NCBI RefSeq assembly: GCF_000423925.1
Contig: NZ_AUIX01000003.1
Coordinates: 124,001-188,000, forward strand
Length of the DNA: 64,000 bases
Source: Butyrivibrio sp. VCD2006
Lineage (GTDB): Bacteria; Bacillota; Clostridia; Lachnospirales; Lachnospiraceae
Reading direction: 5' to 3'
A program made the translations under genes and the position numbers. Below the pieces are notes generated by a model that was not told the origin of the DNA, ran no database searches, and saw only the letters and a list, made by a program, of their open reading frames with translations. This document shows positions 1 to 9,663 of this stretch, in pieces (position 1 is the stretch's first letter; the number at the start of each line of letters is the position of its first letter).

Positions 1-1
1 A

Positions 2-3000
2 ATAGCTCACTACAATGCTGCTGCATTCTTTGATCCTGAGGTTGATTGTATTCTTGATATCGGCGGTCAGGATATGAAATGCATTCATATAAAAAACGAG
101 ACTGTAGACAGTGTTCAGCTTAATGAAGCATGCTCTTCAGGTTGCGGAAGCTTTATTGAGACCTTCGCAAAGTCCCTTAATTATAGTGTTCAGGATTTTG
201 CAAAGATCGCTCTTTTTGCTGAAGCTCCCATAGATCTCGGAACACGTTGTACTGTATTCATGAATTCACGAGTTAAGCAGGCACAGAAGGAAGGTGCTTC
301 TGTCGCTGATATTTCAGCAGGTCTTGCATACTCTGTTATTAAGAATGCTCTTTTCAAGGTTATCAAGGTTTCTGACGCAAAAGAACTCGGAGACCATATT
401 GTAGTACAGGGTGGAACATTCTATAACGATGCTGTACTCAAGGCTTTTGAGAAGATTTCAGGTGCCCAGGTTACTCGTCCTGATATCGCAGGAATCATGG
501 GTGCGTTCGGTGCTGCTCTTATAGCAAGAAACAGATTCCATGAGAAAAACAGCTCTAAGACCACCATGCTTACTATTGATCAGATCAATAAACTTGAGTA
601 TTCAACAAGCATGACAACCTGTCAGGGATGTACAAACCACTGCCGCCTCACTATCAACAAATTCACAGGCGGACGTCAGCACATTTCCGGTAATCGCTGT
701 GAGCGCGGTATCGGTAAAGTTAAAAATGCTGCAGGTATCCCTAATCTTTTTGATTATAAATATAAGAGAATTTTCGATTACAAGCCGCTTAATGAAGTCG
801 AGGCAAAGCGCGGAACAGTTGGTATACCCAGAGTGCTTAATTTCTATGAAAATTATCCTTTCTGGTTTACATTCTTCACCAAGCTTGGATATCGCGTTGT
901 TTTGTCACCCAGATCAACACATCAGATCTATGAGCTCGGTATTGAATCTATTCCCAGTGAATCAGAATGCTACCCTGCTAAGATCTCTCACGGACATATT
1001 GAATGGCTTATCAGAAATAACGTGGACTTTATCTTCTATCCCGGACTTTTCTATGAGAGAGATGAGGTAGAAGGTGCAACAAACCACTACAACTGCCCTA
1101 TTGTTACCTCTTATTCCGAGAACATCAAGAATAATGTTGAATCAATAACAGAAGGCAAAGTAAAGCTCAGAAACCCCTTCATGTCATTTACAAGTCTTAA
1201 AACTGCAACCGACGCTCTCGTTAAGGAGTTTTCAGAAATTCCTGCCGGCGAGATCATAAGCGCTGCAAAGGATGGCTGGCATGAAATGGAAATAGCCAGA
1301 GACGATATCCGTAAAAAGGGTGAAGAGACTCTTCGCTGGATGAAGGAAAATAATAAGCACGGTATCGTTGTTGCCGGTCGTCCCTATCATGTGGATCCCG
1401 AGATCAACCACGGTATACCTGATATGATCTGCTCCTATGGTGTAGCAGTCCTTACTGAGGATTCCGTATCCCATCTTGGAACACCTGAGAGACCGCTTAT
1501 CGTATCTGACCAGTGGATGTACCACTCACGTCTGTATGCTGCAGCAAGCTTTGTCCGCACCAGAGATGACCTTGATCTCATTCAGCTCAATTCCTTCGGA
1601 TGCGGTCTTGACGCTGTAACAACTGATCAGGTTAACGATATCCTTTCAGGTTCTGATAAGATTTATACCTGCCTAAAGATCGATGAGGTCAACAATTTAG
1701 GTAGTGCCAGAATAAGAGTACGTTCACTCCTTGCTGCTATTCGCGTAAGAGCTCAGAAGGAAAACCGTGAGCGTCAGATCGGCTCAACAGCCATTAACAG
1801 GAAGCTTTTCACAGAGGAAATGAGACAGAATTACACAATCCTCGTACCGCAGATGTCTCCTATTCACTTCGACATCATAGAGCCTGCCATGGCTGCCTGC
1901 GGCTACAATATTGTTGTAATGCAAAACGACAATAAGCATGCTATCGACATGGGTCTTAAATATGTAAACAATGATGCATGCTATCCTTCACTCTGGGTTG
2001 TAGGTCAGATTATGGATGAGCTTCATTCAGGCAAATATGACCTTAACAAAACTGCAGTACTTATGAGTCAGACAGGTGGTGGTTGCCGTGCTACTAACTA
2101 TGTTGGTTTTATCAGACGTGCTCTTAGAAAAGCCGGCATGGAGCAGGTACCGGTTATCTCTGCTAACCTTAGTAAACTCGAGGCTAACCCCGGCTTCCAT
2201 ATTAACTTAGAGCTTCTTCAGAGAGCTGCTTATGGTGCTGTATTTGGAGATATATTCATGAGATGCGTATATCGTATGCGTCCTTATGAGAAGGTACCCG
2301 GATCTGTTAATGCTCTTCACGAAAAATGGAAGAAGAAATGCATAAGCTTCGTATCCGAAAAGCATATGAGTTTCTTTAAGTTCCAGCGCATGTGCAAAGA
2401 GATTGTTGAGGACTTTGATAAAATCGAGATAACGGATGAAATCAAACCTAGAGTTGGTGTTGTTGGTGAGATCCTTGTTAAGTTTGCACCGGCTGCCAAT
2501 AATCATCTTGTAGAGTTGTTGGAATCAGAAGGTGCCGAGGCAGTAGTTCCTGATCTTTTGGACTTCATGCTCTACTGCTTCTACAATCAGATATACAAGG
2601 CTGATCACCTCGGAACAAGTGCTAAGACAAAGGCTTTTTGCAGAGCAGGAATCTGGGCTCTTGAAAGACTCCGCGGTGGTGCAACAAAAGCATTTGAAAA
2701 GAGTGTTCACTTCGATGCTCCCACAAGCATCTACAAGCTCGTTGAATATGCAAAGCCTATAGTTTCAATCGGTAACCAGACCGGTGAAGGATGGTTCCTC
2801 ACTGGTGAGATGGTTGAGCTCATTAAGGAAGGTGCTTCCAATATCGTCTGCACACAGCCCTTTGGATGTCTCCCAAACCACGTAGTAGGTAAGGGTGTTA
2901 TCAAGCAGATGAGAAAGCTTTATCCCGGCTGCAACATTGTAGCAATTGACTACGATCCGGGTGCCAGTGAAGTAAATCAGCTTAACAGAATCAAGCTTAT

Positions 3001-3067
3001 GCTCTCTACTGCTCATACCAAAGCACAAGAGGAAGTAAGACTGGAAGAAGCAAAGGCAATTTCATAA
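2..3067 (+). CDS. Acyl-CoA dehydratase activase-like protein, 5' end outside window
   Basis: Homologue of the ATP-dependent activators of 2-hydroxyacyl-CoA dehydratases (BadF/BcrA/HgdC family) joined to a long C-terminal region of the type found in large activase-related proteins. The frame is open from base 2, and DIGGQD just before the first ATG (base 74) is the family phosphate-binding motif, so that ATG is internal and the start lies left of the window. Next come GCGSFIE and CTVFMNSRV, which resemble the cluster-binding and nucleotide-binding segments of HgdC. A CQGCTNHC motif lies near base 620, and the C-terminal half has conserved Cys and Gly patches such as GGGCRATNYVGF. About 1020 residues are visible; full family members are around 1400. 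The true substrate is unknown, and no dehydratase subunit genes are in view. It is the only plus-strand gene here. Confidence 0.8.
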   Translation: MAHYNAAAFFDPEVDCILDIGGQDMKCIHIKNETVDSVQLNEACSSGCGSFIETFAKSLNYSVQDFAKIALFAEAPIDLGTRCTVFMNSRVKQAQKEGASVADISAGLAYSVIKNALFKVIKVSDAKELGDHIVVQGGTFYNDAVLKAFEKISGAQVTRPDIAGIMGAFGAALIARNRFHEKNSSKTTMLTIDQINKLEYSTSMTTCQGCTNHCRLTINKFTGGRQHISGNRCERGIGKVKNAAGIPNLFDYKYKRIFDYKPLNEVEAKRGTVGIPRVLNFYENYPFWFTFFTKLGYRVVLSPRSTHQIYELGIESIPSESECYPAKISHGHIEWLIRNNVDFIFYPGLFYERDEVEGATNHYNCPIVTSYSENIKNNVESITEGKVKLRNPFMSFTSLKTATDALVKEFSEIPAGEIISAAKDGWHEMEIARDDIRKKGEETLRWMKENNKHGIVVAGRPYHVDPEINHGIPDMICSYGVAVLTEDSVSHLGTPERPLIVSDQWMYHSRLYAAASFVRTRDDLDLIQLNSFGCGLDAVTTDQVNDILSGSDKIYTCLKIDEVNNLGSARIRVRSLLAAIRVRAQKENRERQIGSTAINRKLFTEEMRQNYTILVPQMSPIHFDIIEPAMAACGYNIVVMQNDNKHAIDMGLKYVNNDACYPSLWVVGQIMDELHSGKYDLNKTAVLMSQTGGGCRATNYVGFIRRALRKAGMEQVPVISANLSKLEANPGFHINLELLQRAAYGAVFGDIFMRCVYRMRPYEKVPGSVNALHEKWKKKCISFVSEKHMSFFKFQRMCKEIVEDFDKIEITDEIKPRVGVVGEILVKFAPAANNHLVELLESEGAEAVVPDLLDFMLYCFYNQIYKADHLGTSAKTKAFCRAGIWALERLRGGATKAFEKSVHFDAPTSIYKLVEYAKPIVSIGNQTGEGWFLTGEMVELIKEGASNIVCTQPFGCLPNHVVGKGVIKQMRKLYPGCNIVAIDYDPGASEVNQLNRIKLMLSTAHTKAQEEVRLEEAKAIS

Positions 3068-3084
3068 TAGTTTATAAAGCAGTA

Positions 3085-3110
3085 ACAGCCGGTGCAATTG
3101 CACCGGCTGT
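3085..3110. terminator. Convergent hairpin between activase gene and coiled-coil gene
   Basis: A perfect palindrome with arms ACAGCCGGTGCA and TGCACCGGCTGT sits in the 57-bp gap between two convergent genes. Its position suggests a shared bidirectional terminator. Neither side has a good T-tract, so termination efficiency is uncertain. Confidence 0.6.
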
Positions 3111-3124
3111 AATAATGTTCTAAT

Positions 3125-3601
3125 TTATTTAGCTTTATCCTTAAGCTTATCTATGTCATCCTGAAGACGCTCCATAGCAAACTCATTAGACCTAAGAGCT
3201 AAATGAGCTTTTAGTGAACGGTTGTGTACATCATTCCTCTTCTTAAAATAATCAAGAAGACCTTCATCTTCAATTTTTAAATATCCGTCAGCTATGGCTC
3301 CGGGAAGAACGAACTTCTTTACCACATCAGAAAACTCAACTTCGATGTATTTGCCTTCCTGCTTAACAATGGTTCCCTTACCAAACTTCTCATGGCTGAT
3401 TTTTAAATCCAGCGCATCTTTATCTCCAAGAGCTGCTGCTTCTTTATCGAGATCATCAATCTCTTTTTCCATATTGGCATGCTCAGCCTTAAGTTCTTCC
3501 ATCTTCTTAGCATTTTCTTCAAGAAGTTCTTTGGTTCTCTTGGTTCTGGTCTTAGTTGTGGTCTTAACTTCCTTCTCTTCCTCTTCAAGATCTAAACCCA
3601 T
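3125..3601 (-). CDS. Hypothetical coiled-coil protein
   Basis: A 159-residue protein of unknown function. It has a charged N-terminus (MGLDLEEEEKEVKTTTK), a coiled-coil-like segment rich in Lys and Glu (about residues 20-55), a compact segment HEKFGKGTIVKQEGKYIEV in the middle and a basic helical end. The middle segment resembles the small beta-barrel found at the C-terminus of UvrD/PcrA-type helicases, which binds partner proteins; that likeness is by eye only. I chose the ATG at 3601 because AAGGGG lies six bases upstream. The frame stays open 20 codons further, but without a ribosome site. It is followed by the convergent hairpin and preceded by metA on the same strand after a 130-bp gap. 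Confidence 0.7.
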   Translation of the reverse strand: MGLDLEEEEKEVKTTTKTRTKRTKELLEENAKKMEELKAEHANMEKEIDDLDKEAAALGDKDALDLKISHEKFGKGTIVKQEGKYIEVEFSDVVKKFVLPGAIADGYLKIEDEGLLDYFKKRNDVHNRSLKAHLALRSNEFAMERLQDDIDKLKDKAK

Positions 3602-3730
3602 CGCATACCCCTTTTCCGCAGACGTAAATCTGCATTGATAAACATAATCGATATATAACATTTTACCTTATTTACTAGCGTTTGCGGTGGATATTAGTCT
3701 TTTTTCATAAAACTTTTATGTTTTATAAAG

Positions 3731-4705
3731 TCAATTCTTACTATTTTCTTCAGTCAGAATTTTCGTTGCCTTAAGCTTTCTCTCCTCATTGAGTATCTGT
3801 CCCCACTGATATGGAGTTGCCTGATATACATAATAATCAAGCCAGTTTGAGTAAAGATTGTTACAGTGTGATCTCCATGTGAGTCTGGGAGTATTATCCG
3901 GATCATCATCGGGATAATAGTTTTCAGGTATATGAATAGGCAGATCCTTACTGAGATCACGAATGTATTCGTTATGAAGAGTCAATCTGTCATACTCAGC
4001 ATGTCCCATTACGAAGATGTTCTTTCCATCACGGCTCATGCACAGGAAAACTCCTGCTACTGTAGATTCGGCTAAAACCACCAGATCCTTGCAGGCATGA
4101 ATATCAGCTGAAGGCGATTCAGTATGTCTTGAATGTGGCATTAAGAAAACATCATCAAATCCTCTTACAAGCGGCACCTTTCTATTCTGAACAGTATGCT
4201 CAAAAAGTCCGAAAAGCTTCTCCTGCAGTGGTCTTTTTTGTATTCCATAATGATAATATAGTCCAGCCTGAGCTCCCCAACAAATATGGAAGGTTGATGT
4301 TACATTAGTTTTGGACCACTCAAAAATATCACAGAGTTCATTCCAATAATCAACCTCTTCGAACTCCATCTGCTCTACCGGTGCGCCGGTAATAATAAGA
4401 CCATCATAGGTATTTTCCTTAAGTTCATCAAAGGTATGATAGAACCTGTTAAGATGGTTGGGTGAAGTATTGAGCGATTTATGGCTCGAAACCCTCATAA
4501 ATGATACGTCAATCTGAAGAGGCGTATTTGATAAGGATCTTAAGAGCTGAAGCTCAGTATCCTCTTTTAAGGGCATCAGATTCAATATACAAATATTCAA
4601 AGAACGAATATCCTGATGCATAGCGCGGTTCTCATCCACAACAAAGATGTTCTCTTTTTCAAGTATTCCCCGCACCGGGAGATCATTCATAATCTTAATA
4701 GGCAT
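3731..4705 (-). CDS. metA: Homoserine O-acetyltransferase (MetA family)
   Basis: Cytosolic enzyme that acylates the hydroxyl of homoserine, the first committed step of methionine synthesis. The 324-residue protein is collinear with the MetA/HTS family. The catalytic Cys142 is in HICWGAQA, and His235 and Glu237 are in MGHAEYD. Residue 111 (in ITGAPVEQM) is Glu. In this family Glu111 goes with acetyl-CoA use and Gly111 with succinyl-CoA use, so acetyl transfer is predicted, as is usual in Firmicutes. AGGGGAGG stands just upstream of the ATG. The gene follows ligA by 55 bp on the same strand, and a hairpin fills much of that gap. No S-box riboswitch is recognisable upstream. Confidence 0.93.
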   Translation of the reverse strand: MPIKIMNDLPVRGILEKENIFVVDENRAMHQDIRSLNICILNLMPLKEDTELQLLRSLSNTPLQIDVSFMRVSSHKSLNTSPNHLNRFYHTFDELKENTYDGLIITGAPVEQMEFEEVDYWNELCDIFEWSKTNVTSTFHICWGAQAGLYYHYGIQKRPLQEKLFGLFEHTVQNRKVPLVRGFDDVFLMPHSRHTESPSADIHACKDLVVLAESTVAGVFLCMSRDGKNIFVMGHAEYDRLTLHNEYIRDLSKDLPIHIPENYYPDDDPDNTPRLTWRSHCNNLYSNWLDYYVYQATPYQWGQILNEERKLKATKILTEENSKN

Positions 4706-4720
4706 TTCATATCCTCCCCT

Positions 4721-4754
4721 GACCTTATGAATATAGGTAGATTCCTACAAGGTC
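4721..4754 (-). other. Hairpin immediately upstream of the metA ribosome site
   Basis: Outer arms GACCTT and AAGGTC enclose a smaller GTAG/CTAC stem. The structure fills the space between the end of ligA and the metA Shine-Dalgarno sequence. No T-run follows, so it does not look like a terminator. It could protect or expose the metA message after processing; its function is unknown. Confidence 0.4.
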
Positions 4755-4760
4755 TGTATA

Positions 4761-6785
4761 TTATTTTATCATTTCCAAAAACTCAGCTTCACTGATTATT
4801 TTTATACCAAGATCCTGAGCCTTAGTCAGTTTACTTCCTGCAGCTTCTCCTGCAAGAACCATTGAAGTCTTTTTCGATACACTTCCTGCAGCCTTACCAC
4901 CATTTTTCGTTATGAGTTCCTCAGCTTCTTTACGTCCAAGAGTCGGCAATGTACCTGTTACTACAATAGTCATACCACTCAGCTTATCGGAAGCCCCCTC
5001 ATCCTCTGTAACAGTCATATTAACGCCGGCTTCCTTCATTCTAAGTATAAGCTGCTCATTCTCCTCATTATGGAAAAACTCGTACAAGTCATTTGCTGTA
5101 GTCTCTCCAATATCTGGCATGGATAAGAATCCATCCACTGTTATTTTGAAAAGATCCGTCAGATCAGAAACATGCTTCATGATCTCTCTTGCTGTAGCCT
5201 TGCCGACATTTCTTATTGCAAGTCCCGTAAGCAGCATAACCGGATCATTTGTCTTGGACTTTTCAATCTCTGCCAAAAGCTTATCCGTATTCTTTTCCTT
5301 ACCGATTATACCTTTTTCAATCATCTCATCACGATATTTATAAAGCTCATAAATATCGGCATAATTCTTGAGGTATCCATCCTTTGTAAGTGCTTCTATT
5401 AAGGTATCGCCAAGTCCCATAATGTTCATGGCATCCCTCGATGTAAAATACGCTATAGTTCTTGTAACCTGAGCAGGGCAAGTCGGATTAACGCATCTTA
5501 TATCCGCAGTATCCTCCTCCCGCACAAGCTTGTGGCCACATACAGGACAATTCTCCGGAGCCATGTAAATCTCTGAAGGCTCTTCAACGCATCCGTTCAG
5601 CTTAGGTATAATCTCTCCTGACTTAAAGAGCTTATATGCACCGCCTATACCAATCTTCATATCCCTTATATAGTCCTGATTATGAAGAGTTGCCCTTGAA
5701 ACAGAAGTGCCGCAAAGTCTTGCCGGCTTTCCGGTCTCTCTGTCATGAAAGCTTCCTGTAAATGTAAGCTTACCTGTTCTTCCCACATCTACAATAATCT
5801 CATCCATAACTACTATTTTTTCTTCAGGCGGATACTTATAAGCGATATGTCCGCTGGAATATTTGCTGCCAGCCGGGAAGTCATCTCTCCATGCTGTTCG
5901 GTCAACCTTAATTACTGCCCCGTCAAGGTCAAAGGTAAGATCAAATCTCTCTTCGCCAATAGCATCAATAGCTGCAAGAACATCTTCCGCACTGCTACAT
6001 AATCTGTGCCTTACCACCGGTATTCCTAAGCCTTCAAGAGTATCAAGTGCTCTGCAATGGCTCTCCATAAGCTCAGCAGGTCCATCCTGAACATTGAATA
6101 CAAACATTCTAAGGCCACGTTCTTTTGTAACTGCACTATCAAGCTGCCTTAAAGTACCTGCAGCAAGGTTTCTGGGATTTGCTGCGAGCTTTTTCCCAAG
6201 CTTTTCCTGTTGCTCATTGAATCTGTCGAAATCCTCGTGAGACATGTAGACTTCCCCTCGAAGTTCAAGATACTCGGCATCATATTTGATTTCTTTTTGA
6301 ACATCAGGAATAACAAGCGCGTTTATGGTAACATCCTCACCTATTCTTCCGTCTCCCCTGGTCTCAGCCATAACAAGCTTCATATAGCCCTGTTTATCCG
6401 GATCTGCCTCATATCTGAGGGTCATGCTAAGTCCATCAATTTTTTGTTCAACGGAAAACTCCGCTCCGGGATGCTTCTCATGGACCTTATTAATCCAGGA
6501 AGTCACATCTTCCTTGTCAAACACATCCTCTATTGAAAGCATAGGCACATTATGCGTTACCTTAACTCCCGCCTCTCTTTTAGCAGTGCCTCCAATGATC
6601 TGGCTGGGAGAATCCTTTGTAATAAGCTCAGGATACTCCTTCTCCATTTTCTTGAGTTCCTGCATCATCTGATCATACTCATAATCAGATATCTCAGGCG
6701 CATCCTGGTTGTAGTAAAGATCCATATTATGCCTGATCCTGTCGGCAAGCTCTTTATATCTGTTTTGTATTTCTAAATCCGCCAT
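4761..6785 (-). CDS. ligA: NAD-dependent DNA ligase LigA
   Basis: Seals nicks in replication and repair using NAD+. The order is typical: an N-terminal Ia domain, an adenylation domain with the nucleophilic Lys in VEQKIDGL (about residue 115), an OB-fold, a four-Cys zinc finger (CPVCGHKL ... CVNPTCPAQ), helix-hairpin-helix repeats and a C-terminal BRCT domain (from LSGMTIVVTGTLPT). At 674 residues the length is normal. The ATG at 6785 was chosen because GGGGAG lies seven bases upstream; an in-frame TTG five codons earlier overlaps that ribosome site and is unlikely. It lies between the pseudouridine synthase gene and metA, all on the minus strand. Confidence 0.96.
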   Translation of the reverse strand: MADLEIQNRYKELADRIRHNMDLYYNQDAPEISDYEYDQMMQELKKMEKEYPELITKDSPSQIIGGTAKREAGVKVTHNVPMLSIEDVFDKEDVTSWINKVHEKHPGAEFSVEQKIDGLSMTLRYEADPDKQGYMKLVMAETRGDGRIGEDVTINALVIPDVQKEIKYDAEYLELRGEVYMSHEDFDRFNEQQEKLGKKLAANPRNLAAGTLRQLDSAVTKERGLRMFVFNVQDGPAELMESHCRALDTLEGLGIPVVRHRLCSSAEDVLAAIDAIGEERFDLTFDLDGAVIKVDRTAWRDDFPAGSKYSSGHIAYKYPPEEKIVVMDEIIVDVGRTGKLTFTGSFHDRETGKPARLCGTSVSRATLHNQDYIRDMKIGIGGAYKLFKSGEIIPKLNGCVEEPSEIYMAPENCPVCGHKLVREEDTADIRCVNPTCPAQVTRTIAYFTSRDAMNIMGLGDTLIEALTKDGYLKNYADIYELYKYRDEMIEKGIIGKEKNTDKLLAEIEKSKTNDPVMLLTGLAIRNVGKATAREIMKHVSDLTDLFKITVDGFLSMPDIGETTANDLYEFFHNEENEQLILRMKEAGVNMTVTEDEGASDKLSGMTIVVTGTLPTLGRKEAEELITKNGGKAAGSVSKKTSMVLAGEAAGSKLTKAQDLGIKIISEAEFLEMIK

Positions 6786-6863
6786 TAAAAATCTCCCCAA
6801 TAATATTTGCCCACTTGTTCGAGCGTTTTTTCATATTCTCGTAAAAAGAAATGCCAGTTTCTT

Positions 6864-7577
6864 TTACTTAATTCCGACTATTTTGTATAAGTCCAAAAGC
6901 TCCTTGCCATCAAGAATCCTGTACTCAGAATATTTAAGCCCTCCAAGCTCAATATTGCATATCCTGACTCTTTTTAGCTTAATAACTTCGTAGCCGAAAG
7001 CCGCACACATTCTCCTGATCTGTCTGTTTAGCCCTTGCGTCAATATTATACGAAAACATGTGTCCGATATTTTTCCCGCCTTACATGGCTTTGTTGTCTG
7101 ATCAAGGTCACTTAGATATACACCTTTTTCCATATCCTGTAAAAACCTGTCAGTGATTTTTTTATCCACCTCGACAAGATATTCTTTTTCATGACCGTTC
7201 CTTGATCGCATCATAGCCTGTATAAGGTCCCCGTCATCGGTAAGGATCATTAGTCCTTCGGATTCCTTATCAAGGCGCCCGGCGTAGGTCACACGCCTGT
7301 CAAATTTGAGATCTTCGATAATTGTTCTCTCTGCGTGTTCATCCTTTTCGGTACACACTACTCCAACAGGCTTATTATATGCAATTACTACTTTATCGCT
7401 GCTAAGCTTAAGTCTCTTTCCATCAAAAATCACTTCGTCATTTTCAGTGACTTTCATGCCCTGCGTAGCCCTTTGCCCACCTACGGTTATCTTCCCCTCG
7501 TCAATCAGCTTATCCGCTTCACGCCTGGAACACACTCCGCACATCGCGATAAATTTATTTAATCTAATCTCTTCCAT
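6864..7577 (-). CDS. RNA pseudouridine synthase, RsuA/RluB/E/F family
   Basis: Isomerises a specific uridine in rRNA to pseudouridine. An N-terminal S4 RNA-binding domain (about residues 5-60, RLNKFIAMCGVCSRREAD) is followed by the catalytic domain, with Asp103 in GRLDKESEGL and the later motif GLNRQIRRMC. The 237 residues match the RsuA/RluB/RluF group, and the N-terminal part of the catalytic domain (NKPVGVVCT) is reminiscent of RluF. Which uridine is modified cannot be told from sequence. It lies downstream of mecA, separated by a terminator, and 78 bp before ligA. Confidence 0.9.
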   Translation of the reverse strand: MEEIRLNKFIAMCGVCSRREADKLIDEGKITVGGQRATQGMKVTENDEVIFDGKRLKLSSDKVVIAYNKPVGVVCTEKDEHAERTIIEDLKFDRRVTYAGRLDKESEGLMILTDDGDLIQAMMRSRNGHEKEYLVEVDKKITDRFLQDMEKGVYLSDLDQTTKPCKAGKISDTCFRIILTQGLNRQIRRMCAAFGYEVIKLKRVRICNIELGGLKYSEYRILDGKELLDLYKIVGIK

Positions 7578-7612
7578 ATCACCAGATATATTCTTAAATC
7601 ACTTTTTATGCG

Positions 7613-7649
7613 AAAAACGGAACGTCCTTCATTGGAAGTCGTCCCGTTT
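7613..7649 (-). terminator. Rho-independent terminator downstream of mecA
   Basis: On the minus strand the arms AAACGGGACG and CGTTCCGTTT pair with one wobble and are followed directly by a short T-run. It lies in the 114-bp gap after the mecA stop and separates mecA from the pseudouridine synthase gene. Confidence 0.7.
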
Positions 7650-7691
7650 GGTAACTCTAAATTTATAAATACAGTGGTCCTTCTTCGAAAG

Positions 7692-8531
7692 TTATAAACT
7701 GCGGAGTCTCTCAATAGCGTCTCCGCTAAGTACTGTATCAAAGCTCTCATCCATGTGGCAGATAATAGTATCCTTCGTTGTAACAAACTTTCCGAATTCA
7801 TAGCACACAGAGAAAATAGCTGCAAAGGTCTTTGCATTCTCATTTTTCCTGTCAAATACCATGTAAAAACTGTTATTGGAAGGGTTTCTATATAAGGAGC
7901 TTCCCATAACAACATAATCCGGGATCTGCTTACTTAGCAAAATCGCGGTACGAAGGTCTTTGATTTCAAATACAAAGGTCTTGAATCCAATTTTTTCGAG
8001 TTCATTTGTATTTCTGCTCTTATCCTCAGATTCAATTTTGGAACGTCTGACAGGATTCTTCTTTTTAACAGGAATCGTATCGCCTCCATTGTCCTTCATA
8101 TCCTCACCGGTCTTCTCCACCATGTTCTTAACAGAATTGGTGAAATCCTTAAGACTCTGGAGATACTCACTGAGCTTGGGAATTCTGTCTTCCTCCGGTA
8201 CATCGCCAAGTTCCTCAAGGAAATTCTTAGGGAATCTGAGACCGGCTTTCTCCGTAAGGTTCTTAAGCATATCCGCAAAAGCACCCTCTGTATTTTCAGA
8301 AAGAGTAAGGGAAATCGAATGATCCGGAAGAACTGTTATCTGCATGGGGGTGAATGCACCCTGAGGTTTATAGTCAACCTCAACTGCAGCCTTCTCCATT
8401 ACACCATGAAGGAAATCCATGGCCTCCTGACTCTTATCAAAGAGATCCTCAAGACGAAGTCCCTGCTCATCCATATCATCTTCAGTAATTATGCAGTTAA
8501 CTGTATCCTTATTTACTCTGGTAAATTTCAT
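7692..8531 (-). CDS. mecA: MecA-family adaptor protein
   Basis: Adaptor that in Firmicutes hands substrates to the ClpC-ClpP protease. The N-terminal part (MKFTRVNKDTVNCIITEDDM and on, about residues 1-85) matches the substrate-binding MecA domain. A low-complexity hydrophilic stretch (about residues 130-180) links it to a C-terminal domain, from about residue 185, with FEIKDLRTAILLSK, which fits the Clp-binding half. At 279 residues it is somewhat longer than Bacillus MecA because of the linker. The substrates here are unknown; competence and motility control are roles known elsewhere. It has its own promoter-like site upstream and a terminator downstream, so it is probably monocistronic. 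Confidence 0.85.
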   Translation of the reverse strand: MKFTRVNKDTVNCIITEDDMDEQGLRLEDLFDKSQEAMDFLHGVMEKAAVEVDYKPQGAFTPMQITVLPDHSISLTLSENTEGAFADMLKNLTEKAGLRFPKNFLEELGDVPEEDRIPKLSEYLQSLKDFTNSVKNMVEKTGEDMKDNGGDTIPVKKKNPVRRSKIESEDKSRNTNELEKIGFKTFVFEIKDLRTAILLSKQIPDYVVMGSSLYRNPSNNSFYMVFDRKNENAKTFAAIFSVCYEFGKFVTTKDTIICHMDESFDTVLSGDAIERLRSL

Positions 8532-8606
8532 AATACTACTCCAAAATATGCATTACACTAGAACCAATAATAGATATTAGTTACTTATAAACACAACATA
8601 TAGTGC

Positions 8607-8615
8607 ATTATAACA
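8607..8615 (-). promoter_or_regulatory. Extended -10 promoter candidate for mecA
   Basis: On the minus strand TGTTATAAT is a perfect extended -10 element. It lies 76 bp upstream of the mecA ATG and directly beyond the hypE stop. No good -35 is visible, as is common for extended -10 promoters. Confidence 0.5.
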
Positions 8616-8654
8616 CAGTACCTTCAAATTAAAAAGAAAAGAATAAGGCACCCA

Positions 8655-9650
8655 TCAACAGATTCTCGGTAATCCTTCTCCGTAAAGAGGTCCGATGAGT
8701 CTTGTTCCTCCAATTGCGGTATGAAGTACTACACCAGAATTATCGTCTTTTTTTACCTCTCCGATAATAGCAGCATTCTCACCATATTTGGATTTTCTTA
8801 TTATGCTTAATGCTCTGTCAGCATCTTCCCCTGCAACCACGCTTATCATTTTGCCTTCATTTCCCATATATACAGGGTCAAGACCGAGCATTTTACAAAA
8901 ATCTCTCACTTCATTACTTACCGGAAGCTTATCCTGATAAATATGTATTTCACAATCAGAAGCGCCTGAGAACTCATGTAACACCGTTCCAAGGCCTCCA
9001 CGAGTGACATCACGCATAGCATGTACTTTTATGCCTTCGTCGATGAGACCTCTGCTCATCTCTACGAGCGGAGCATTATCAGATACAATACTGTTCTTTA
9101 TGTTCATTCTGCCTGACAAAATGGCTGCATGATGATCTCCCAGATTACCGGAAACAATTATCACATCTCCGTCTTTGCAACCTGAGGGTGATAATGAAAC
9201 TCCCTTAGGCATAAAGCCGACGCCGGAAGTATTTATCATTATTCCGCCAAAATCTCCACGTTTTTCAACAACCTTGGTATCACCGGTTACAACTACCACT
9301 CCGGCTTCTTTGGCAGTATTCGCCATTGACTCGATTATCTTATCAAGATCATCAAGATCCATACCTTCTTCAAGGATGCATCCACAGGTAATGTACTTTG
9401 GAACAGCTCCGCTCATAAGAAGGTCGTTTACAGTGCCGCATACCGAGAGCCTTCCTATATCTCCACCCGGAAAAAAGTAGGGCGTAACAACAAAACTATC
9501 CGTTGTAACAGCAAGTCTCTCATGCCCCGGAACAACAGCTGAATCCTCAAGCTGATCCAGGTATTCGTTTTTGAAATGCTTTGCAAATATATTTTCAATT
9601 AGCTCAGTAGTAGAAGCTCCGCCGCTTCCATGTGCCATAGTAACTTTCAT
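8655..9650 (-). CDS. hypE: Hydrogenase maturation protein HypE
   Basis: Dehydrates the thiocarbamate on its own C-terminal Cys to thiocyanate, providing cyanide for the active-site iron of [NiFe]-hydrogenase. The 331-residue AIR-synthase-like protein starts with HGSGGASTTELI and ends in LPRIC, whose terminal Cys331 is the carrier residue. Internal motifs VTGDTKVVEK and MRDVTRGGLGTVLHEF are typical of the family. It is the last gene of the ech-hyp operon and follows hypD by 13 bp. Confidence 0.96.
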   Translation of the reverse strand: MKVTMAHGSGGASTTELIENIFAKHFKNEYLDQLEDSAVVPGHERLAVTTDSFVVTPYFFPGGDIGRLSVCGTVNDLLMSGAVPKYITCGCILEEGMDLDDLDKIIESMANTAKEAGVVVVTGDTKVVEKRGDFGGIMINTSGVGFMPKGVSLSPSGCKDGDVIIVSGNLGDHHAAILSGRMNIKNSIVSDNAPLVEMSRGLIDEGIKVHAMRDVTRGGLGTVLHEFSGASDCEIHIYQDKLPVSNEVRDFCKMLGLDPVYMGNEGKMISVVAGEDADRALSIIRKSKYGENAAIIGEVKKDDNSGVVLHTAIGGTRLIGPLYGEGLPRIC

Positions 9651-9663
9651 TTAAATTTATTCC

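Noticed and set aside
74..76. ATG at 74 as the start of the activase-like gene
   Set aside because: The frame continues upstream to the window edge and encodes the conserved phosphate motif, so the codon is internal.
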